Translations under genes and position numbers: made by a program | Notes under the pieces: model-generated | The model's input: the letters and a program-made list of their open reading frames with translations, nothing else | Databases searched by the model: none | What the model was told of the DNA's origin: nothing | Assembly: GCA_035549195.1 (NCBI GenBank) | Contig: DASZRK010000022.1 | Coordinates: forward strand, 1-35,017 | Direction of reading: 5' to 3' | DNA from: a bacterium | GTDB taxonomy: Bacteria; Oederibacteriota; Muellerivitia; Muellerivitales; Muellerivitaceae | DNA: 35,017 nt | Part shown: one piece after another, positions 1 to 7,528 of the stretch | How the letters are laid out: each line of letters begins with the position of its first letter | Numbering within the stretch: position 1 is the first letter of the stretch

Positions 1-1
1 G

Positions 2-442
2 GCTACGCCGTCCTTCACCGCTTCGGCTTCGCCTACGCCGACGGCCACTTCGACCGCGACGAACACGGCCACGAATACCGCCACCCGGACGGCGACCCGA
101 ACGGCCACGAACACGGCGACGGATTCGATGACGGCCACGCCGTCCCTCACCGCTACGGCTTCGCCTACGCCGACAGCTACCCGGACGCCCACTTCCACGT
201 CGACGGCGACGAACACCGCGACGGACACCGCCACTAGGACCGCCACCTCGACGGCCACGGTCACCTTGACCTACACCGCCACGAACAGCCCGACGGATTC
301 GATGACGGCTACGCCGTCCCTCACCGCTTCGGCTTCACCTACGCCGACAGCTACCCGCACCCCCACCCTGACACCCACCATTACCAACACGCCGACCATC
401 ACCCCCACCTTCACGCCGACCGGGTCGGTCACCTCGACCCCG
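2..442 (+). repeat. Degenerate Thr/Pro-codon repeats with a longer superimposed period
   Basis: The linker-coding DNA is built from acg/acc/gcc triplets. A longer unit beginning ACGCCGTCC (encoding T-P-S-x-T-A-[ST]-A-S-P-T-P-T) recurs at 5, 137 and 311, so units of 132 and 174 bases sit on top of the short repeat. Both lengths are multiples of three, keeping the frame. This looks like in-frame expansion of a linker. Confidence 0.75.
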
Positions 443-730
443 ACGCCGGATGCGGCGCTCTACCTGGACGCCAACTTCTTCGATCCCACGAAGGGGCCCC
501 TGGGGATGGACGTGCGGGTGGACCAGGCGGGGAACTGCAAGGTGATGGTCTTCAACATCGCCGGCCAGCAGGTCCTCAAGCTCATGGACCAGGACCTGGC
601 TCCCGGTAACTACCGCGTTTATTGGGACGGCCGCAACCACCAGAGCGCCCTGACCGGCAACGGGGTCTATTTCGTCCTGGTCCGACAGGCCTCGGGCAAC
701 ACGGTGAAGAAGGTGATCGTCCTCAAGTGA
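2..730 (+). CDS. Secreted Thr/Pro-rich protein with FlgD-like C-terminal module (5' partial)
   Basis: The reading frame is open from the first bases, so the N-terminus lies outside the window; an internal ATG at 128 is not a credible start because the same low-complexity sequence continues upstream. The first ~145 visible residues are Thr/Ser/Ala/Pro repeats (TATNTATDTAT style), typical of extended, possibly glycosylated surface linkers. The last ~95 residues form a compact beta module: YLDANFFDP, GPLGMDVRV, KVMVFNIAGQQV, GNYRVYWDG, NGVYFVLV, ending KKVIVLK. This matches the FlgD Ig-like/C-terminal tail fold found on secreted proteins of uncultured phyla. The same module closes the next gene. 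Function of the missing N-terminal part is unknown. Surface or extracellular location is inferred. Confidence 0.8.
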   Translation, partial: ATPSFTASASPTPTATSTATNTATNTATRTATRTATNTATDSMTATPSLTATASPTPTATRTPTSTSTATNTATDTATRTATSTATVTLTYTATNSPTDSMTATPSLTASASPTPTATRTPTLTPTITNTPTITPTFTPTGSVTSTPTPDAALYLDANFFDPTKGPLGMDVRVDQAGNCKVMVFNIAGQQVLKLMDQDLAPGNYRVYWDGRNHQSALTGNGVYFVLVRQASGNTVKKVIVLK

Positions 731-860
731 TCCCCGGGGCCCGGTCCCTTCGGTCACCTTTCCCTTTTTTGCCGCCACCTTTATCCAGAGGCTTGGCGGC
801 CCCCCTTCCTTCTTTCCTTGATTGTGATACATTTCTAAAAGCCCTGTTCCCGAGGTCCCC

Positions 861-3008
861 GTGCCCCCGATCCGCCCCTCCATCCGACGACGAACCGGAG
901 CCTTCCTCTTATGGGCCCTCGGTTCGGCCGTTCCCGCCCTGGCGGGGAGCAGCGCCATCATCGGGGCCTATTTCGGGAACCAGGCGGTCATCGACAGCAC
1001 TAGCGGCCCGGTCTCCCTCACCACCACCCAACAGACCTCCTTCAGTTTCATCGCCCAAACCAGCATGATCTCCAGGGTTTGGGTCCATGGATTCCCGGTC
1101 GGGACCTGCCCGGATTATTACGCTTTCATCGTTGATGATGACGGCGGGGGGCTTCCGAACATGGGCAGTGTGCTAGGGGCCCAGAACGCGACCATGGTCT
1201 CGGGATGGACTTATTTTCAGTTCCTCAGTCCCGCTTCGGTCACTCCTGGCGTTTCCTACCATATGGTCTTGACCAGCCAAGGCGGGGCGGACAACGCCAA
1301 TTTTTACGTGGTGGATGAATATACCCTTCCGGAACACCAGATCATCCCCTATGACCAATCCCTCGATCCGGCCTTCTATACGACCTTCGACAACGGAGGT
1401 GGTTTTATCGAGACCGATCACGAGCCGGTGGGCATCGTCGGGGATGCGACCAATTACGGGAACCCCTATGTCACCACGAACAACATCCCCCTGGCGGGCG
1501 TCACCGCCGTCGGTGAAACGCTGGAGGGGCCCGTCACCAACACCTGGGTCCTCAAGATGGGCGCCTATGTCCAGAGGGTCAGCAGTCCGGCGGGACCCCT
1601 CTTGTGCGAATTGGACGATCTGACCGCGCCCCAAACCTGGGGGCCCGTGACCCTGGCCACCAACGCCACGGCCAACACTTCCTTTACCTGGATCGATGTG
1701 GCGATCCCCGGGGCGCCCATCCAGCTGATCTCCAGCCACCAATACCAGCTTTGGTTCTCCTCGCCCGGGTCCACGGCGGGCGCTTATTACCTGGTGGACA
1801 ACCCCACCAATCCCGACCCCGGAAGCCCCTATGACGACCTGACCTACGACGGGACCCTTTCCTACGCCCAGATGTCGGGTAACGGGGGCGTCCTTTGGGC
1901 CAACCAGACCTCGTCGGACCTGGCCTTCCGGTTCCTGGTGGGTTCGGCGCCCACGGCCACGCCCACGGCGACCTTGAGCCCCACCCCGACGGTCACCGCG
2001 ACACCGACCGCCACTCCCTTTCCCCCGACCTTGAGCGGGATGCTCCCCGGCAACGGTTCCACGGCGGGGGGGTATCCGGTCACCCTTTTCGGGTCCAACC
2101 TGACCGGGCCCGCGACGGTCACCTTCGGCGGGGCCGCGGTCACCCTCACCGGCCAGACCGCTTCCCAGATCGTGGTGACGGCCCCCGCAGGCGCGGGGAC
2201 GGGGATCCAGGTCCTGGCCACGGTGAACGGACAGGGAAGCAATCCGGTCAGCTTCAGCTATGACGCACCTTCGATCACCAACGTGAGCCCGGGTTCGGGG
2301 CTCATCAGCGGGGGTTATCCGGTCACGATCACGGGCACGAACTTCTTCTCCACCGCCACCGTCACCTTCGGGGGGAACACCGCCTCGGTGGTCTTCGCCA
2401 ACCCCACCACCCTGGTGGTCACCGCCCCGGCGGGGAGCGGGACCGCGTCGGTGCAGGTGTCCGTGTCGGGACAGGCCGCCGGGCCTTCTTCCTTCTCTTA
2501 CCTGGTGCCGACCGCCACCGCGACCTCGACCGCCACTTCCACCGCCACCTCCACGCCTACGATGACCGCCACCTCCACCCCGACCGACAGTCCCACCCCA
2601 ACGCCTTCCCCCACTGCGACCGATACGCCCACTGTGACGGCCACCCAGACCCCTTCGGCGACCCCGACCGCGTCCTGGACGCCCACCTTCACCCCGACCG
2701 GGTCGGTGACCCCGACGCCGACCCCGAACGCGCCCCTTTACCTGGACGAGAACTATTTCGACCCGACGAAGGGTCCCCTGGGGATGGACGTGCGGGTGGA
2801 CCAGGCCGGGACCGTGAAGGTGCTGGTCTATAACATCGTCGGGCAGGAAGTGGCCAAGATCGCGGACCAGGCCCTGGCGGCGGGAAATTACCGGTTCAGT
2901 TGGGACGGGGACAACGCCCAGGGATCCACGGTGGGCAATGGGGTCTATTTCTTCGTGGTGGTCCAGCCCTCGGGGAATACGGTCAAGAAGGTCATCGTCC
3001 TCAAGTAA
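861..3008 (+). CDS. Secreted protein with two IPT/TIG domains and FlgD-like tail
   Basis: A GTG start begins a signal peptide (MPPIRPSIRRRTG, then a hydrophobic run ending VPALAG). Residues ~35-360 are a beta-rich region I do not recognise, probably two jelly-roll-like halves (repeated W-V-like strands and 'PGVSYHMVL'/'SSHQYQLWF' motifs). A short PT linker (~362-387) leads to two IPT/TIG immunoglobulin-like domains (~388-468 and ~469-549), each with GG-YPVT-x-G-N and VTFGG motifs. A longer T/P/S linker (~550-626) precedes the C-terminal FlgD-like module (~627-715) ending KKVIVLK. The tail is about 70% identical to that of the upstream gene by eye. The product is probably an extracellular or surface-anchored adhesin- or carbohydrate-binding-like protein; this role is inference. 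Confidence 0.85.
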   Translation: MPPIRPSIRRRTGAFLLWALGSAVPALAGSSAIIGAYFGNQAVIDSTSGPVSLTTTQQTSFSFIAQTSMISRVWVHGFPVGTCPDYYAFIVDDDGGGLPNMGSVLGAQNATMVSGWTYFQFLSPASVTPGVSYHMVLTSQGGADNANFYVVDEYTLPEHQIIPYDQSLDPAFYTTFDNGGGFIETDHEPVGIVGDATNYGNPYVTTNNIPLAGVTAVGETLEGPVTNTWVLKMGAYVQRVSSPAGPLLCELDDLTAPQTWGPVTLATNATANTSFTWIDVAIPGAPIQLISSHQYQLWFSSPGSTAGAYYLVDNPTNPDPGSPYDDLTYDGTLSYAQMSGNGGVLWANQTSSDLAFRFLVGSAPTATPTATLSPTPTVTATPTATPFPPTLSGMLPGNGSTAGGYPVTLFGSNLTGPATVTFGGAAVTLTGQTASQIVVTAPAGAGTGIQVLATVNGQGSNPVSFSYDAPSITNVSPGSGLISGGYPVTITGTNFFSTATVTFGGNTASVVFANPTTLVVTAPAGSGTASVQVSVSGQAAGPSSFSYLVPTATATSTATSTATSTPTMTATSTPTDSPTPTPSPTATDTPTVTATQTPSATPTASWTPTFTPTGSVTPTPTPNAPLYLDENYFDPTKGPLGMDVRVDQAGTVKVLVYNIVGQEVAKIADQALAAGNYRFSWDGDNAQGSTVGNGVYFFVVVQPSGNTVKKVIVLK

Positions 3009-3017
3009 GCGAAGGGA

Positions 3018-4037
3018 TCAGGGGAGTCCGACGGAACGGCGCCAGGCATCCAAGACCCGCGCATTGCCCAGGCTGTCCTCCCAGGACATGGCGGGGGACT
3101 GGAACAGGCCTTGGCGGATCGAGCGGGCCACCTCATCGGCTTCCACCGTGTAAAGGCCCTTTTGGCATCGCACCGGGATCCGGCGCGGCTTTTGGGCCCC
3201 TTGGGGCTGGTGGAGGAGGTAGGAAGTCCCGCCCTCCCATTTCGCGAACCAAGGGGAAGGCACCGTCAGGCTCCCCTTGGTCCCATCCACCCGGACCATG
3301 GACTCCCCCCGGTCGGCGCGGATGGCGCAGGACAATTCGGCGAGGATGTCCCCGGGGAATCGGAGGATGGCCGAAGCCATCTCGTCCACCCCGCTCTTTT
3401 CCCCCAGGATCCCGGTCCCCTTCAATTCCACCGGTTCGGCGAAGGCCTTGCCTTGGGCCGCCCCGGCCAGCAGACGCGCCATGGAGACCGGATAACAGCC
3501 CACGTCCAGGATGCCGCCTCCTCCCAATTTTTTATTGAACAACCGGTTCTTCAGGTCCAGCGGCGCATCGAAGCAGAAGGAGGCCTGGATGAAGCGGACC
3601 TTCCCGATGGCCCCGTCCCGGACGAGGCGCACCAATTCCCGGGTCTGGGGATGGCATCGGTACATGAAGGCTTCCATCAGGAAGCGGCGGTTTTTCCGGG
3701 CCGCCTGGACCATGCGCCGGGCGTCCGCGGCGCCCATGGCCAGCGGCTTCTCGCAGAGCACGTGCTTGCCCGCCCGAAGGGCCTCCAAGGTCCAGCGGAG
3801 ATGGAAGGGATGGGGCGGGGCGATATAGACGGCCTCCACCTGCGGGTCCTTCAGGAGCGAAGGGTAGTCCCCATAGGCCCGGGGGACACGGTGTTCCTTG
3901 GCGAAGACCCGGGCGGACCGAACGTCCCGGCTTCCCACCGCCGCCAGGCGGCCCGTGCGGGAACGCCGCACCGCATGGGCGAAAATGCCCGCGATGCGGC
4001 CGGTCGAGAGGATGCCCCAGCGGAGCGGCGCGCTCAT
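3018..4037 (-). CDS. Gfo/Idh/MocA-family NAD(P)-dependent oxidoreductase
   Basis: 339 residues. The N-terminal Rossmann segment reads GILSTGRIAG (residues 8-17). The family hallmark CEKPLA follows (95-100), and GGGILDVGCYPV (~173-184) is in the C-terminal alpha/beta domain, with D178 and Y182 near the usual substrate site. Family members oxidise or reduce sugars, cyclitols or dihydrodiols with NAD(P). The frame stays open much further upstream, but ATG at 4037 is chosen because it overlaps the TGA of the upstream gene (ATGA) and gives the usual family length. It is the last gene of a four-gene minus-strand run. The substrate cannot be told from sequence. Confidence 0.88.
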   Translation of the reverse strand: MSAPLRWGILSTGRIAGIFAHAVRRSRTGRLAAVGSRDVRSARVFAKEHRVPRAYGDYPSLLKDPQVEAVYIAPPHPFHLRWTLEALRAGKHVLCEKPLAMGAADARRMVQAARKNRRFLMEAFMYRCHPQTRELVRLVRDGAIGKVRFIQASFCFDAPLDLKNRLFNKKLGGGGILDVGCYPVSMARLLAGAAQGKAFAEPVELKGTGILGEKSGVDEMASAILRFPGDILAELSCAIRADRGESMVRVDGTKGSLTVPSPWFAKWEGGTSYLLHQPQGAQKPRRIPVRCQKGLYTVEADEVARSIRQGLFQSPAMSWEDSLGNARVLDAWRRSVGLP

Positions 4038-5254
4038 CGGACCACCGCGAACTTGACGGGCTTCAGGCGCCGGGGGCCCGACGCGTCGTCGATCTCCACC
4101 AGGTAGTAATAGACCCCGTAGGCCCATCCCCCGATGGAGAGGGAAAGGTCGTTCCCGCCGGTGGCCCCCGCCGCGGAAGCCTCCCCGATCTGGGCCCCCG
4201 CCGTATTCATCACGAAGACCTTCCAGCGCGTCGCGGGCTGGCAAAGCTGGAGATGGACCTTCAAGGAGCCGCCGTTGGCCGGGTTCGGGTAGGCGTAGCT
4301 CCCGTCGCAACCCGCGTCGGGCGGCGTCGGGGTGGGCGTGGGGGCCGGTCCGCCGGGGGTCGGGGTGGCGGTGGGCAGGGCGGAAAGGCCGCAGCCCGCC
4401 ATCAGGCTCACCGAACCCCCGTTGATCAGGCTCACATAGACCTGTCCCAGGCCGTTCACCGCCGCCCCCCAGATGCCCACGGCCGGGAAGGGGCATTGGA
4501 CCTTGACGCTGAAGTCGGAACTGAATTCGTCCAGGTACTCGGGAGCGCTGCCGTTGTTCCCCTCGACGATGTAGAGATTGCCCGCCGGATCGGACCGGAA
4601 GGCGGAGGGGTCGAGCAGGCCGGTGAGGACCGTGACGGGGGAAGGGTCGGGCGGGGAAAGGCCGAACTTCACCAACTGGCCGTTCAAGGTATCGGTCACG
4701 TAGAGCCAGTTGCCGATCTTTTGCAGTTCATTGGGGCTGTGGAGCTGTCCCCCGTAAGTGGCCGCGGCGGAGTAGACGGTGGTGGCTCCGTCGTATTGGA
4801 GGACCCGCCCATCGGAGGTGGAGAAAAAGACCGAGGAAACATCGGCCCAGACGCCCTGGGCCGTGACCCCGGCGGGCCCCAGGGAACCCAGGTAAGTGAA
4901 GGCGCTGTTGAATTTCTTGATGGGCGGGGAAGAGCCGATGTCCGCCACGTAAAGGTCCCCGGCGCCGTCCAAGGCCACGTCGATGGGCCCCAGGAAGGTC
5001 GTCCCGGAATTGGCGGTGGTGAGGATGGTCAGGGCGGCCTGGGTGTTGCTGTCGAAGACCTGGACCTGGTGGTTGTTGAAATCAGCCACGTAGAGCCTTT
5101 GGGCGGCCGGGTCCACCGCCAGGCCGGCGGGCGCCAGGAAGCCGGTCAATTGGGTGACGGCCACGCAACAGGGGCCGGGTGTCGGGGTGTCGGTGGCCTG
5201 GCCCCAAAGAGGGCCGGCCAGGAGGAGGCTGAGCGGGAATAGGATCCGTTTCAT
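4034..5254 (-). CDS. Secreted NHL-like beta-propeller protein with C-terminal sorting-type module
   Basis: 406 residues. A clear signal peptide (MKRILFPLSLLLAGPLWGQA) is followed by repeated blades (~30-290) with motifs such as PAGLAVDPAAQRLYVADF, GPIDVALDGAGDLYVAD and FRSDPAGNLYIVEG, typical of NHL/SMP-30-like propellers. A PTPTP linker (~293-313) precedes a C-terminal domain beginning YAYPNPANGG and ending VKFAVVR, the FlgD-like tail common on exported proteins. The product is predicted to be extracellular or periplasmic. It overlaps the oxidoreductase start by four bases and lies 46 bases after the acetyltransferase, so the genes are probably co-transcribed, although a shared pathway is not obvious. 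Confidence 0.85.
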   Translation of the reverse strand: MKRILFPLSLLLAGPLWGQATDTPTPGPCCVAVTQLTGFLAPAGLAVDPAAQRLYVADFNNHQVQVFDSNTQAALTILTTANSGTTFLGPIDVALDGAGDLYVADIGSSPPIKKFNSAFTYLGSLGPAGVTAQGVWADVSSVFFSTSDGRVLQYDGATTVYSAAATYGGQLHSPNELQKIGNWLYVTDTLNGQLVKFGLSPPDPSPVTVLTGLLDPSAFRSDPAGNLYIVEGNNGSAPEYLDEFSSDFSVKVQCPFPAVGIWGAAVNGLGQVYVSLINGGSVSLMAGCGLSALPTATPTPGGPAPTPTPTPPDAGCDGSYAYPNPANGGSLKVHLQLCQPATRWKVFVMNTAGAQIGEASAAGATGGNDLSLSIGGWAYGVYYYLVEIDDASGPRRLKPVKFAVVR

Positions 5255-5300
5255 TCCGGCCTATTTTCCCATCCCCACGACCCTCCCACAAGGAGGGGAT

Positions 5301-5801
5301 TCAGCGAAGGTCCAGCTCCATCCGGTGGTCATCCATGACGAACCCATCCCCGATCTCGGTCACGAGGGGGCCGGTGATGCGGAAGCCCATTTTTTGGTAA
5401 ATGGCCACCGAGGGGTTCCGTTTGTGGACCCGCAAGAAAATGCGGGTGATACCCTTTTCCCGGGCGCGGGCTTTGAGGAACCCAAGGGCCTGGGAGGCGT
5501 AGCCCTTCCCCCGGTCCTCCTTGCGGATGTAAAGCTTGCTGAGGTAAAGGGACCCTTCCAGGGCCTGGAGGGCCAGGTAACCGAGGGAATCCCCTTGGGG
5601 GTCCTGGAGAAGGTAGTAGGCGGTGCCGTGTTGGACCTGGTCCAGGATGGCGGCTGCCCCTTGGAGGCGGTCCAACATGTAGTCGACCTGGGTCTCGCCG
5701 ATCAGGGGGATGTAGTGTTCGGGCCAGATGGTCCGGGCCAGGGCCTCCACTTCCGCCGCTCCGGAGGGGTCCATCACGGGAAGGAAGCGGAGGGGCGTCA
5801 T
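5301..5801 (-). CDS. GNAT-family N-acetyltransferase
   Basis: 166 residues. Motif A reads YIRKEDRGKGYASQAL (~91-106), with the R-G-K-G-Y pyrophosphate loop for acetyl-CoA. Motif B reads NPSVAIYQKMGF (~129-140). The length fits a single GNAT domain. The protein transfers acetyl from acetyl-CoA to an amine; the acceptor (polyamine, protein N-terminus, antibiotic or other) cannot be inferred. It starts 12 bases after the desaturase stop and is probably in the same transcript. No strong Shine-Dalgarno is visible, which suggests translational coupling. Confidence 0.87.
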   Translation of the reverse strand: MTPLRFLPVMDPSGAAEVEALARTIWPEHYIPLIGETQVDYMLDRLQGAAAILDQVQHGTAYYLLQDPQGDSLGYLALQALEGSLYLSKLYIRKEDRGKGYASQALGFLKARAREKGITRIFLRVHKRNPSVAIYQKMGFRITGPLVTEIGDGFVMDDHRMELDLR

Positions 5802-5813
5802 GGCCGGGAGGCC

Positions 5814-6869
5814 TTACGGCACCCGCGCGGTGGAAAGAGAAGCGGACCGCTGGGCGAGCCAGGGACGGTAGTGCTTCTCCATGAACTGCTCCTTGAAATC
5901 GCGGTATTGGTCGACGGCCCCGATCAGGTGCAGGCCCTTGATGTAAAGCCACGCGTAATCCCATTGGCTGGGCAGGAAGCCCGCGCGGGCCCCGTTGGGA
6001 TAAAGGTGATGGTTGTTGTGCCATTCGCCGGTCACCAGACCTGGCCATTTTTGGTTGATGGAAAGGTCGGTCCGGTTGAAATCATCCCCTTCCTTGCGTT
6101 TGTCCTTGCCGCCGCCGTGCCCGTCATAGTTGAAGGTGCGCACCCCCACCGCCCAAAAAGCGGTCCAGCCGATCAGGGTCGCGAGCAAGGGCATGCCGCC
6201 CAGGAGGTAAAAGACCGTGAACCAGAAGGCCCAGTTGGAGGCGAAATCCAGGACGGTCCAGAAGGGGTGGGTCACCGAACCCCATTTTTGGTATTGGGCG
6301 TAGCTGTTCACGCGGACCCCCATGTGGGCGATCATGTTGGCGGTCTTGGCGTAATCCTCGGGGGAAAGGTCCCGGGCGATGGCCTGGTGGTTCACGTCGG
6401 CCAGGAAGCAGTAAAGCCAGCCCCCGTGGACGTTGTAAGGGTCGCCCGGTTTTTCCGACCGGAAATGATGCACGTGATGGGAGATCACATAGGCTTCCTC
6501 GGGGATGGTCTTGACCACCAGGCTCCGGGTGAAATAAAGCCAGAACTTGTGGCTGAAGGTGTAGGCGTTGTGGGAGCCGTAGCGGTGGAGGTAGATGGTC
6601 CCATGGGTCCCCAGCACCACCATGCTGTAGATGAAGCCGATCAGCAGGAGCTTCCAGGTGAAGTACTTGAACAGGAAAAGGAAAAAGAAGGGCGCGAAGA
6701 GGAGGATGAGAAACCAGCTGAAAAAGGGGAGCCAGGACTTGCGGGAGTTGAAGATGTTCAGCCGATGGAAGAATTCGGCGAAGATCTCTTTTTGGGTAGG
6801 TTTATAGAGCTTCTGATCGCGGGTGTAACCGTAAGAGGGCGGGTCTAGGACCCGGTCCAGGAATGCCAT
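5814..6869 (-). CDS. Membrane fatty-acid (acyl-CoA/acyl-lipid) desaturase
   Basis: Integral-membrane di-iron desaturase. All three histidine boxes are present: HRYGSH, HHVHH and HNNHH (residues 109-114, 145-149 and 298-302 counted from the upstream GTG). Hydrophobic spans lie between the boxes at ~60-105 and ~225-262. The enzyme inserts a double bond into acyl chains at the cytoplasmic membrane, affecting membrane fluidity. ATG at 6869 (351 aa) is preferred because the family usually begins close to the F-L-D-R-V-L-x-P-P-S-Y-G motif; an in-frame GTG at 6911 (365 aa) is the alternative. Neither has a strong Shine-Dalgarno. It is the first gene of the minus-strand run down to 3018. Confidence 0.9.
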   Translation of the reverse strand: MAFLDRVLDPPSYGYTRDQKLYKPTQKEIFAEFFHRLNIFNSRKSWLPFFSWFLILLFAPFFFLFLFKYFTWKLLLIGFIYSMVVLGTHGTIYLHRYGSHNAYTFSHKFWLYFTRSLVVKTIPEEAYVISHHVHHFRSEKPGDPYNVHGGWLYCFLADVNHQAIARDLSPEDYAKTANMIAHMGVRVNSYAQYQKWGSVTHPFWTVLDFASNWAFWFTVFYLLGGMPLLATLIGWTAFWAVGVRTFNYDGHGGGKDKRKEGDDFNRTDLSINQKWPGLVTGEWHNNHHLYPNGARAGFLPSQWDYAWLYIKGLHLIGAVDQYRDFKEQFMEKHYRPWLAQRSASLSTARVP

Positions 6870-6938
6870 GAAAAGTCCGATCGACGAATAACGCCAGAAG
6901 GAAGGGGTCACTGGTCAGGAAGATTAATTTCTGGCTTC

Positions 6939-6944
6939 ATTATA
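6939..6944 (-). promoter_or_regulatory. Candidate -10 box (TATAAT) for the desaturase operon
   Basis: The minus strand reads GGCTATAATGAA here, a perfect TATAAT. The predicted transcription start is near 6932, giving a 5' leader of ~21 nt to the GTG at 6911 or ~63 nt to the ATG at 6869. No good -35 hexamer is seen at 16-18 bases. Confidence 0.5.
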
Positions 6945-6992
6945 GCCCCTTTAATGGAGCCGCAGGATTAAATCAAGGGTCGGCGGGGGGGA

Positions 6993-7009
6993 TTTAACGG
7001 TCGTTTAAC
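6993..7009. promoter_or_regulatory. Palindromic motif TTTAACG-GT-CGTTTAA
   Basis: A near-perfect inverted repeat lies in the gap between the receiver gene and the desaturase promoter, flanked by G-runs and C-runs that extend the symmetry. Its reverse complement matches the palindrome at 32684-32698 in 16 of 18 positions. It is a candidate operator; the regulator is unknown. Confidence 0.4.
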
Positions 7010-7044
7010 CCCCAAACCCGTTGAAAGAGGGGGATGGGGAAGGG

Positions 7045-7440
7045 TCAGGCCGCGCCGGCGATCGCGCCTTTCGCGCGAAGGATCTCCTGGATCATCATTT
7101 TCAGCGCGGCCATGGGCACCGGCTTGGAGAAGAAGCCGCTGATGTGGAAGCCTTGGAGCGCGAAATCGTTCTCCATGCCCTTGAAGGCCGAGGCCACGAT
7201 GATGGGAAGGTCGGGATGGTCCGTCCGGACCTGGGGGATCATCTCCATGGCGTGCATGTCGGGCATCTTGATGTCGGTCATCAGCAGGTCCACCGGATGG
7301 TCCTCCAGGATCCCCAAGGCCTGAAGGCCGTTCTCGGCGGTGAGGACCTCGTAACCCTCGTCCCGAAGTTCCTCCTCATATAAGAACCGGGCGCTCGGCT
7401 CATCCTCGGCGATCAAGATCGTGTATTTTTTGTTCTCCAT
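7045..7440 (-). CDS. Single-domain response regulator (CheY-like receiver)
   Basis: 131 residues, receiver domain only. Acidic residues sit in IAEDEP (~10-14), the phospho-acceptor is D56 in LLMTDIKMPD, the switch residue is S84 (IVASAF) and the conserved lysine is K106 (FFSKPVP). ATG at 7440 is chosen for its GGAGGA ribosome site and because it starts just before the receiver fold; the longer frame upstream is unsupported. It lies 88 bases after the histidine kinase gene, so it probably receives phosphate from that kinase or acts as an intermediate phosphate carrier or sink. No output domain is present. Confidence 0.9.
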   Translation of the reverse strand: MENKKYTILIAEDEPSARFLYEEELRDEGYEVLTAENGLQALGILEDHPVDLLMTDIKMPDMHAMEMIPQVRTDHPDLPIIVASAFKGMENDFALQGFHISGFFSKPVPMAALKMMIQEILRAKGAIAGAA

Positions 7441-7462
7441 GACGTTCCTCCGGGTCCCTCGT

Positions 7463-7494
7463 GGGGCCCCCCGGCTTTCAGGCCGGGGGGGCCT
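7463..7494. other. Strong GC hairpin between kinase and receiver genes
   Basis: GGCCCCCCGGC pairs with GCCGGGGGGGCC around a seven-base loop, with one bulged G. On the plus strand it is followed by TTTT; on the minus strand, the direction of the genes, no T-run follows. It may act as an RNA-processing or partial termination element that sets the receiver/kinase ratio, or as a weak plus-strand terminator. Confidence 0.5.
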
Positions 7495-7528
7495 TTTCGT
7501 TCCCAGCCGAAGGCCGGGTCCTCCTCGG

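Noticed and set aside
2-442. CRISPR or non-coding tandem array
   Set aside because: The repeats are in frame with a coding sequence, degenerate, and lack unique spacers.
771-800. Terminator after the first gene (GCCGCCA/TGGCGGC)
   Set aside because: The stem is short with a 16-base loop, and the T-run precedes rather than follows it on the plus strand.
5154-6848. Long plus-strand open frame opposite desaturase and acetyltransferase
   Set aside because: Antisense shadow of two well-supported genes, with no ribosome site or recognisable domain.
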